Below are positions 1 through 4,916 of a stretch of DNA of 6,118 bases, one piece after another. Each line of letters opens with the position of its first letter. Position 1 is the stretch's first letter. The position numbers and the translations under genes were made by a program. The stretch lies in assembly GCA_020829485.1 (NCBI GenBank), contig JAIVFU010000265.1, forward strand, positions 1 to 6,118, written 5' to 3'. A model generated the notes under the pieces. It had not been told where the DNA came from. It did not search any database and worked only from the letters and a program-made list of their open reading frames with translations. The DNA is from Nostoc sp. CHAB 5834 (GTDB lineage: Bacteria; Cyanobacteriota; Cyanobacteriia; Cyanobacteriales; Nostocaceae).

Positions 1-127
1 CCGATGCAGCGGAGGCGAGAGCCGGTGAAGCTGCGTTGAATAAGGGAAGGCCTTCAGGCCTGCCCGAGGCTGGATATGGCCTTCCAGGTGTGGGAATCCC
101 CTTCCTTTAGGGAGGGGAGGATGTCAA
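1..127 (+). mobile_element. Right end of an IS200/IS605-family insertion sequence (rest lies outside the window)
   Basis: Bases 92-127 have the characteristic layout of IS200/IS605 right ends. A GGGAATC lead-in is followed by an imperfect 8-bp hairpin (98-105 paired with 110-117, one G-T wobble, loop TTTA 106-109), then GAGG and a terminal ATGTCAA ending at 127. Known members of the family (IS608, ISDra2) share the GAATC / stem / TTTAG / stem / GAGG...TCAA pattern. Such elements move as single strands through a TnpA HUH transposase, make no target duplication, and use the hairpin as the TnpA recognition structure. The left end and any tnpA would lie to the left of base 1. A second inverted repeat, GGAAGGCC (45-52) against GGCCTTCC (78-85), lies just inside. 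The identification is by pattern; the exact IS name cannot be given from this fragment. Confidence 0.75.
3..110 (+). CDS. tnpB: Probable TnpB (OrfB) C-terminal tail, partial at the 5' side
   Basis: The frame beginning at base 3 is open to a TAG at 108-110 and gives 35 residues ending GVGIPFL. TnpB is the RNA-guided nuclease (RuvC-like, ancestor of Cas12) carried by IS200/IS605 elements. Its reading frame often runs into the right-end hairpin so that the last residues are encoded by the GGAATCCCC segment, as here. No RuvC or zinc-finger residue is in the window, so the call rests on position and orientation relative to the IS end, not on a domain. Another frame stops at 37-39 after EPVKLR and could instead be the true tail, which would make 40-127 wholly noncoding. 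Whether the nuclease is intact cannot be judged. Confidence 0.45.
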   Translation, partial: DAAEARAGEAALNKGRPSGLPEAGYGLPGVGIPFL

Positions 128-624
128 TTATCTGCAGGGAAAACTCTCTTCTTGATAAACACACCGTACGGAAAAACACAATCCGGAGATAGAACTTGAA
201 TCTGCTTAGCCAATTCGCGCGCATTATCTTTGTTTGCACGAGCGACTGCAGTCATGTACTCAATCCAAATCGGTGGCCATGTTTCGTAGCGACGGCGAAG
301 CTCCTGGTCTGTAAAAGTCATGAAGTTGTCCATCTGGAAACTCAAGCCATAGGGACCAACGACGTCGTACACCCGCAACAATGCATTAAAGGTGTTATCT
401 TTGACTTTGATATTCAAGCCATAAAGCTCGAACAATTCTTCGAGGTCAGCCTCCTCTTTAGGGGACATTATGACTTTGCCTGAAGAGTCACTTTCATAAC
501 AGTCTGGGAACCATTGCTCAAATATTTCCACCAACCGAGCATCCCGGTTGTCCACAACTCCTGGCAGAGAACCAAGCTTACGGAGGTCTAAATTTTTGCC
601 AAATTGGCGGAGCAGAGAGGCCAT
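124..624 (-). CDS. Hypothetical protein, 166 residues, 3' end joined to the IS terminus
   Basis: I do not recognise this family. The product is soluble-looking, with no signal peptide or membrane segment. It has an acidic helical stretch around residues 48-70 (PKEEADLEELFELYG), a Tyr/Trp-rich middle (ETWPPIWIEYM near 114-124) and a hydrophobic C-terminus with two cysteines overall. The ATG at 622-624 is the only reasonable start. It has only a weak GGG-type ribosome site and lies 38 bases after the stop of the upstream GIY-YIG gene on the same strand, so the two are probably co-transcribed and perhaps translationally linked. Its TGA stop (124-126) lies within the last four bases (TCAA) of the IS right end, so the final codon junction was created by the insertion. 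The native C-terminus may have been longer. Role unknown; a partner of the upstream protein is an inference from spacing only. Confidence 0.7.
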   Translation of the reverse strand: MASLLRQFGKNLDLRKLGSLPGVVDNRDARLVEIFEQWFPDCYESDSSGKVIMSPKEEADLEELFELYGLNIKVKDNTFNALLRVYDVVGPYGLSFQMDNFMTFTDQELRRRYETWPPIWIEYMTAVARANKDNARELAKQIQVLSPDCVFPYGVFIKKRVFPADN

Positions 625-662
625 TTAAATGTACCCAGACTAGCGGTGCTGGCTTCCGCACC

Positions 663-1421
663 TTAAAGTGTTTTACAACCCTCATTATAGTCTGGAGGGA
701 TAACTTTGTCGATGAGCTCCCCTGAAGCGCGGGTATTTTCAGACCACGCATCAATCCCCACCAAGTAGCCCCGGCAATCAAACCCAGCATGTCGTATTAG
801 CTGCTGGCGCCAGGTATCCCCGCAATCGGCACCCTTAAACACTCGGTCAAGCGGACTGGTCTTGGACTTGTCAATCAAAACTACGCCATCCATGGGGTAG
901 GGAAGCAGACCGAACTTGCTGAGCAGCTTTGTGGCGTCGGCCGCCAGGCTACCTTGCGACAAGGCTTGGGAAATAAGGGCTAGAACATTGCGACCATCCC
1001 GAGCGTTGGGAACAAAGGACTTTAGGCGTGACAGGGCGGAGCCGTTGCATTCAAGAACCTGTGATGAGCTCTCCAGGCTGAGCTCCCCTAGGTCCATCAT
1101 CAGTCGAACGGCTTTGGCGTGGTCTAAGCGCAGGGCCTGCTCATTGTCGAACTCACGCTGCAGTTCGCGCATGGCCCTCTTGCGGCTGGACAGGAAGGTC
1201 TCCCGCGCCACACGGCGGTCTGCAAAGGCGGCATGCACCCGCCGCTCGGCCGCAACTGCGTCCAAGAAGAACAAATGGCCGTGGAGCACAAAATCAGGGT
1301 CTGCGAGTCCAAGGGCCTTTACCCGCTTCTTCGGCAATAGGGAGTAGCCAATTTTGACGTCGGCGGGCCGGGCCTTGCTGTGGCCAACATACACGTAGCC
1401 GGGTCGAAGCGAAATATTCAT
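663..1421 (-). CDS. GIY-YIG nuclease family protein, T5orf172/MUG113-type domain at the N-terminus
   Basis: The 252-residue product opens directly with a T5orf172-like domain, a branch of the GIY-YIG fold. GYVYV (8-12) stands for the GIY strand and VKIGYS (22-27) for the YIG strand. Arg33 lies in the helix after it (PKKRVKAL). An AERRVHAAF helix follows, with Glu59 and His63, then RETFL (73-77), matching the usual E-x-F close of the domain. The family is found in phage proteins and bacterial accessory genes; nuclease activity is established for GIY-YIG enzymes generally but not for this branch. Residues about 78-115 are charged and helical (possible coiled coil). Residues 116-252 match nothing I know. 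The ATG at 1419-1421 places the domain at residue 8 and no upstream in-frame start was seen; its ribosome site is weak. It heads a two-gene minus-strand unit with the 166-residue gene. Stop is TAA at 663-665. Confidence 0.8.
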   Translation of the reverse strand: MNISLRPGYVYVGHSKARPADVKIGYSLLPKKRVKALGLADPDFVLHGHLFFLDAVAAERRVHAAFADRRVARETFLSSRKRAMRELQREFDNEQALRLDHAKAVRLMMDLGELSLESSSQVLECNGSALSRLKSFVPNARDGRNVLALISQALSQGSLAADATKLLSKFGLLPYPMDGVVLIDKSKTSPLDRVFKGADCGDTWRQQLIRHAGFDCRGYLVGIDAWSENTRASGELIDKVIPPDYNEGCKTL

Positions 1422-1597
1422 TTGGAATCGAGAACGCGAGGATTATCAATCGTCAAATGATACCATAACTGCACAGATAGATATTTTATATGCACTGGTA
1501 GAAATTAATGCTCATTATATGGAAAAAAATAATAGCCGGGATGAATTTTAAAAAAGTATCTACACCTCGTAGGTTCAACTACTTTTGAGGTAATCTC
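1422..1597. promoter_or_regulatory. AT-rich divergent intergenic region
   Basis: These 176 bases separate the minus-strand GIY-YIG gene from the plus-strand 116-residue gene and should hold the promoters of both. The stretch from about 1485 to 1560 is clearly more AT-rich than its surroundings. An inverted repeat TATCA (1444-1448) / TGATA (1458-1462) lies close to the GIY-YIG start. On the minus strand a TTGACG (1456-1451) and a GATAAT (1447-1442) are visible, but they are not at a proper mutual distance, so I name no precise promoter. Confidence 0.4.
1587..1590 (+). promoter_or_regulatory. Ribosome binding site of the 116-residue gene
   Basis: GAGG lies seven bases before the ATG at 1598. 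This near-ideal placement fixes the start and is one of the main reasons for calling the plus-strand gene rather than the long open frame on the opposite strand. Confidence 0.7.
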
Positions 1598-1948
1598 ATG
1601 AAGGAAATCGGTTCTTCGGTCGCTCCCGGCTCTTTTCGTTCGCACATGCTCGCATCCCCGGGCAAGCACACGCAGGGCTTTAAGCGCGAGGAAGCTCGCC
1701 ATCTTCGCCACGCCCAACGTGCGTCTTTGGCAAAGCTCTCTCTGACTGAAATCCGCGAGGAATTTGGTCTGCTGACTCTCACTCCACCTACCAAGCGTGA
1801 AGTCGAGCTCCAGGAAGCGGCACCCTTTCAGCCGAGCTTTTTGCTCTCTGAAGTTCCTCCTCCATCTCGGCACATCACCGTGCTCGTTACTCGCAAGTTC
1901 GGCGCCCACCGACGTGCTCGTACCGAAGCCATCAAAGTTGCGGCATAG
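1598..1948 (+). CDS. Hypothetical basic protein, 116 residues
   Basis: Not recognised. The product is rich in Arg, Lys and His, with no signal peptide or membrane segment. A Ser/Gly-rich start is followed by a strongly basic helical stretch (FKREEARHLRHAQRASLAKL, about 28-47), an acidic turn (TEIREEFG), a proline-containing middle, and a second basic patch near the end (RKFGAHRRARTEA, about 99-111). Codon use is clean, dominated by CGT/CGC, AAG, GAA and CTC/CTG with almost no rare codons, which suggests a real and well-expressed gene. It has a GAGG ribosome site with a seven-base spacer and is followed 17 bases after the TAG by a strong terminator, so it is probably a single-gene unit. The charge suggests nucleic acid or polyanion binding, but that is inference. 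An open frame on the opposite strand covers the same DNA and is rejected. Confidence 0.7.
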   Translation: MKEIGSSVAPGSFRSHMLASPGKHTQGFKREEARHLRHAQRASLAKLSLTEIREEFGLLTLTPPTKREVELQEAAPFQPSFLLSEVPPPSRHITVLVTRKFGAHRRARTEAIKVAA

Positions 1949-1965
1949 CCCGTAATCATTCAACG

Positions 1966-1990
1966 AAGCCATCCTCTTGGATGGCTTTTT
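1966..1990 (+). terminator. Rho-independent terminator after the 116-residue gene
   Basis: A perfect 9-bp stem, AAGCCATCC (1966-1974) with GGATGGCTT (1979-1987), carries a TCTT loop and runs into a T tract ending at 1990. It lies 17 bases after the stop at 1946-1948 and closes that transcript. Confidence 0.85.
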
Positions 1991-1994
1991 CTAT

Positions 1995-2023
1995 TTGAGC
2001 TCAATGCCCTCAAGCGCGATTAG
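1995..2023 (+). promoter_or_regulatory. Weak candidate promoter for the small membrane protein gene
   Basis: TTGAGC (1995-2000) and GATTAG (2018-2023) are 17 bases apart and lie between the upstream terminator and the ATG at 2041. The -10 match is poor (three of six). Start of transcription near 2030 would leave a very short leader. The alternative is low-level readthrough of the terminator at 1966-1990. Confidence 0.25.
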
Positions 2024-2040
2024 CGGGGGCTATACGTCGC

Positions 2041-2322
2041 ATGCAATTACTACTTAACCATCTAGACTGGCTGGCCCTTGCGATAGGCACTATTGGAACC
2101 TGTCTCTGGGCGCACAACGGTAAGGGGGCGAAATATGCTGCTGTGTTCTGGATGGTTTCGTCGCTTCTCTGGATGACATTTGCCTATTTCAAAGGGCTGC
2201 CTGCACTTGGTGCGCGGGACCTCATCAGTGTTCTGCTCTATGCCTACGGGGGATACCGATGGCTGTTTCACAAAAAAAACCGGATTGAGCCAATGGCTCA
2301 GGCGAAGCACGTAGTGCCCTAG
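2041..2322 (+). CDS. Small integral membrane protein, three predicted helices, PnuC-like
   Basis: The 93-residue product has three hydrophobic segments, about residues 8-24, 31-50 and 58-76, with a basic tail (HKKNR) and a short hydrophilic C-terminus. The last segment, DLISVLLYAYGGYRWLF, and the GTIGTCLWA / SSLLWMTFA motifs resemble the transmembrane repeats of PnuC-type vitamin precursor transporters and similar three-helix half-transporters. Full PnuC proteins are about twice this length, so this would be a half-sized relative that may act as a dimer; the substrate cannot be named. A TGA at 1996-1998 closes the frame upstream, so ATG 2041 is the first start. Its ribosome site is poor (a GGGGG 11 bases ahead). 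An A8 run at 2272-2279 lies in the tail. It sits alone between a terminator and the RCC1 gene. Confidence 0.75.
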   Translation: MQLLLNHLDWLALAIGTIGTCLWAHNGKGAKYAAVFWMVSSLLWMTFAYFKGLPALGARDLISVLLYAYGGYRWLFHKKNRIEPMAQAKHVVP

Positions 2323-2455
2323 GCCCAGGAAAAGTGGATTGCCCGCGCGAGACTCGGGTCCAGCCGGATTTTAGGGACGCGTGTCAACACCCTGACTTTC
2401 ACTTAGATGCCTACACCTTGATATTTATGGTTAGTTTAACAATAGCAGGATTCCG
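2323..2455 (+). promoter_or_regulatory. Leader region of the RCC1-repeat gene
   Basis: This 133-base gap holds the likely promoter of the large secreted protein. The last 60 bases are AT-rich, with TTGATA at 2418-2423, but no well-spaced -10 sequence follows, so the promoter is not located. AGGA at 2447-2450, five bases ahead of the ATG, is a good ribosome binding site and decides the start. No terminator with a T run is seen after the preceding gene, so some readthrough from it is possible. Confidence 0.4.
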
Positions 2456-4783
2456 ATGAAAAAATTAACGCTAGCATTGCTTGTGCTACCCCTTACGCTT
2501 GGTGTTCAAGCCGCACCGCAGTACAGGTTTCAGATACCCCTGAAATTTGGAGTGGTCGAACAAGCCAGAGTCCTTACTTTTGACGTGCCCATGCTCGCAT
2601 TTGGGGACGGAGACCTCAATGCACCCACTCAACGTGTTGTTCGCGTCACTAACGAAGGCAAAAGTTCCTTGCCCTTTGATACTCCGCCAACCATTTCCGA
2701 GGGGGCAGGTGCCTTTACCGTGAAGTCAACAACTTGTCTGACTAGCTTACCAGCTGGGGGGAACTGCGAAGTGACGGTTCAAGCGCTCACCGCGGTGGAA
2801 ACCACTCACACGGGAGGACTGGTGATGGGAGACCCTAGTCGGGCGACGTTGCCAATCTCCTTCACGGCGGTGAATCCCTTAGTCTTGGACAACACGGCCG
2901 AATTTACAGTTCCAGCGAATAACAACTATTCACTGAATTTTCGCCAGTTGTTGAAGCACCGTGGTAACCCTGTACTTTGGACCTCAGCCGTCTGGACGGC
3001 CTCCGCTTCTAAACCCCCAGCAACGGTCATGGGCACGGGTTACTTGACGGGGTACGCCAGAAACGTACAAGCGGAAACCACCTACAACTTCTCCGTGAGT
3101 GCGAGCTATCAGGGGAACACCGCAACGCAAAACTACAGCGTCCGTGTGCAACCTGCCCCAATTCTGGCAGCTGAACCAGGATTCCATGACTTTGGAATTG
3201 TTTCTACGGCAAAAGCTTCGTCGCAACGAATCGCGTTGACAAACTATGGGTGGGCACCCCTTACCTCGCTAAATCTTTCGGCAAACCACCCTTTCATTAT
3301 TGAAAACACGTGCGCATTGCCTCTTGCGCCAGCCGCGACCTGCAACGTGAATCTCGTACTACCCCAAGGACAAGCAGTCGGCCAATACACAGGGACCACC
3401 TTCCTTCCAGGGTCGAACGTCATTAGCTACAAAGCTGAGGTCCAGAACCAGCCCGTATTTTCCGAAGCCACCCTGCCTAACGCAACATACAACCAGCCGC
3501 ACTTGGTCGACTTCCATGACTTCCTGACAGGTGCGGACGGAACTAAACCAAATCCAGCAACTGTGTACTGGGAGATTGACAATGTGCCAAAGGGGATGAC
3601 CTTCAACGAAGGCGTTCTAAGTGGAACACCACGGAACATCGAACAAAACAACTTCACCGTATCAGCAACTGTGGAAGGCGTACGGCTCTCTCAGGACTTC
3701 CAGCTGACGGTCCTAGGCGTGCTGACGAATGCACAAACAGTCGCTGCTGGGAATTCGCACTACTGTGCTCTCGCATCAGGAGGTACCGTCTATTGCTGGG
3801 GAGACAACGCCTATGGCCAGCTCGGAAACAATCTAGGAGCGTCCTCCCGCAAGCCCGTCCAAGTGCCCGGAATTACCGGAGCTACCAAGGTATTTGCAAG
3901 CTCCAACAACAGCTGTGCACTGGTAAGCGGAGCAATGCGCTGCTGGGGCGAGAATTCATCGGGCCAGCTCGGAAATGGGACCCGGACCGGGACATCAACC
4001 CCACAAACGGTTGCGGGGCTTCCTGGTTCAGTCATCAACGGCAGTATTTCAAGCACACATGCTTGCGCGGTTGTTCAATCAGGAGCTACGTACTGCTGGG
4101 GTGCCAATAATTTCGGGGGGTTGGGCAACAATTCAAACACCGATTCCCTGTCCCCCGTGGCCGTGGGGGGGCTACCTGCTACGCCTGTTAGCCTGGCAAG
4201 CGGACAGTTCTATCAATGTGCAGCGCTGTCCTCTGGCTCAGTTTATTGCTGGGGCTTGGACTCTAACGGGCAACTTGGCAATGGCCCCGGTGGCTCCAGC
4301 AACACACCTGTTCTGAGCTCAGGGATGACTGGCTCCTATTCCACAGTGTCTGCCTCCGATGGCACCACGTGCGCAGGCAGTGTGAGCGGAGCTGTTCGAT
4401 GCTGGGGTAACGGTCAACAAGGTCGACTTGGTAACGGGGGGACGAGCTCTTCCCAAGCCCCTGTAGTAGTGAGCGGACTAAGCCACTCTGTCGCCGGGCT
4501 GTCGGTTGGCCCCACCTCAGCGTGTGCTACCGACGCGAGCTTGCGAATCACTTGCTGGGGCGCAAACTCCTGGTCCTTGCATGGGAGCAGCCCCTCTGTT
4601 TACACCAGCACTTCAGGCAATAGGAACATCGACACCGCGGGCTATAGGTCAGTGGCAGTCGGTTCCTTCGGAGGGTGTGCCGTGCAAACAGGGGGAACCA
4701 TCAAATGCTGGGGGCCAAGTCCCCAGAATGGGGATGGCGGAACTGTTGGGCACTCAACTGCCGAGTATGTAGCCGCCCCATAA
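2456..4783 (+). CDS. Secreted multidomain protein: Hydin-like and He_PIG-like Ig domains plus a seven-repeat RCC1 propeller
   Basis: The 775-residue product starts with a typical Sec signal peptide (MKKLTLALLVLPLTLGVQA, cut after residue 19 or 20), so it is exported. About 45-138 is a choice-of-anchor-D/Hydin-like beta domain with Cys94 and Cys104. About 140-233 is a putative Ig (He_PIG-like) domain. About 236-330 is a second Hydin-like domain (Cys286, Cys296), and about 333-420 a second He_PIG domain with the hallmark G-x-L-S-G-T-P (386-392). Residues 424-775 hold seven RCC1 repeats of about 51 residues, each with a CWG motif (Cys447, 496, 547, 598, 649, 700, 751) and most with GQLGN-type turns; seven repeats make a complete propeller. 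Each repeat has a second cysteine nine or ten residues earlier. No sortase signal, lipobox or C-terminal membrane anchor is seen. It is probably an extracellular or surface binding protein; the ligand is unknown. A good ribosome site precedes it and a terminator follows, so it is likely monocistronic. Confidence 0.88.
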   Translation: MKKLTLALLVLPLTLGVQAAPQYRFQIPLKFGVVEQARVLTFDVPMLAFGDGDLNAPTQRVVRVTNEGKSSLPFDTPPTISEGAGAFTVKSTTCLTSLPAGGNCEVTVQALTAVETTHTGGLVMGDPSRATLPISFTAVNPLVLDNTAEFTVPANNNYSLNFRQLLKHRGNPVLWTSAVWTASASKPPATVMGTGYLTGYARNVQAETTYNFSVSASYQGNTATQNYSVRVQPAPILAAEPGFHDFGIVSTAKASSQRIALTNYGWAPLTSLNLSANHPFIIENTCALPLAPAATCNVNLVLPQGQAVGQYTGTTFLPGSNVISYKAEVQNQPVFSEATLPNATYNQPHLVDFHDFLTGADGTKPNPATVYWEIDNVPKGMTFNEGVLSGTPRNIEQNNFTVSATVEGVRLSQDFQLTVLGVLTNAQTVAAGNSHYCALASGGTVYCWGDNAYGQLGNNLGASSRKPVQVPGITGATKVFASSNNSCALVSGAMRCWGENSSGQLGNGTRTGTSTPQTVAGLPGSVINGSISSTHACAVVQSGATYCWGANNFGGLGNNSNTDSLSPVAVGGLPATPVSLASGQFYQCAALSSGSVYCWGLDSNGQLGNGPGGSSNTPVLSSGMTGSYSTVSASDGTTCAGSVSGAVRCWGNGQQGRLGNGGTSSSQAPVVVSGLSHSVAGLSVGPTSACATDASLRITCWGANSWSLHGSSPSVYTSTSGNRNIDTAGYRSVAVGSFGGCAVQTGGTIKCWGPSPQNGDGGTVGHSTAEYVAAP

Positions 4784-4800
4784 GCGACTTCACACCAGCT

Positions 4801-4830
4801 ACGGTCAGCCGAAAAGCTGACCGTTTTTTT
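4801..4830 (+). terminator. Rho-independent terminator after the RCC1-repeat gene
   Basis: A perfect 9-bp stem ACGGTCAGC (4801-4809) / GCTGACCGT (4816-4824) with loop CGAAAA is followed by a T run to 4830. It lies 17 bases past the TAA at 4781-4783. Its orientation with the T tract on the plus strand serves the upstream gene. Confidence 0.9.
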
Positions 4831-4873
4831 AGTGCATCGCTCAACGGTGCAACTTCTGGCGTGCCCCGCAAAG

Positions 4874-4898
4874 AAAAACTCCCGCAGTCAAGCGGGAG
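4874..4898 (-). terminator. Rho-independent terminator of the minus-strand two-domain gene
   Basis: Read on the minus strand, CTCCCGC (4898-4892), a six-base loop and GCGGGAG (4885-4879) form a 7-bp GC-rich stem followed by five T residues (4878-4874). It lies 18 bases beyond the stop of the 4917-5789 gene, and forms a convergent pair with the plus-strand terminator at 4801-4830. Confidence 0.85.
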
Positions 4899-4916
4899 CT
4901 GGAATAAGTCGCTAGG

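Larger units (their letters stand above)
1..143 (+). ncRNA. Omega RNA (reRNA) 3' scaffold with guide starting at 128
   Basis: In IS200/IS605 elements the transcript of the tnpB 3' end and the right end is processed into the guide RNA of TnpB. The scaffold ends exactly at the IS terminus and the following roughly 16-20 bases of flanking DNA become the guide. Seen here are the terminal hairpin 98-117, the conserved GAGG...TCAA end (127) and an inner inverted repeat 45-52/78-85 that could form a further stem. The guide would begin TTATCTGCAG at 128. The 5' boundary of the RNA is not visible and the guide end at 143 is nominal. No promoter was identified. The scaffold assignment is by analogy with ISDra2. 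Confidence 0.55.

Noticed and set aside
98..117. The left-edge hairpin as a terminator for the minus-strand operon
   Set aside because: There is no T run on the minus strand after the stem, and the surrounding bases fit the IS right-end pattern much better.
196..483. A 95-codon plus-strand frame opposite the 166-residue gene
   Set aside because: No ribosome site or domain; the minus-strand frame is longer and continues a plausible operon.
916..1347. A 143-codon plus-strand frame inside the GIY-YIG gene
   Set aside because: It is antisense to a recognisable domain and its Arg/Ser/Ala-rich composition is typical of a shadow frame.
1505..1972. A 155-codon open frame on the minus strand opposite the 116-residue gene
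   Set aside because: It has no good ribosome site, its start lies inside the plus-strand terminator stem, and its residue mix is not protein-like. The plus-strand frame has a strong ribosome site, good codon use and the terminator.
2285..2299. TGAGCC/GGCTCA hairpin near the end of the small membrane protein gene as a terminator
   Set aside because: It lies within the coding frame, the loop is only three bases and no T tract follows.
2384..2389. A minus-strand TTGACA-like -35 element ahead of an antisense transcript to the small membrane gene
   Set aside because: No -10 sequence occurs at a suitable distance.
3725..4783. The periodic region as a DNA repeat array or CRISPR
   Set aside because: The periodicity is at the protein level (about 51 residues). 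The DNA units differ too much and there are no constant repeats with unique spacers.
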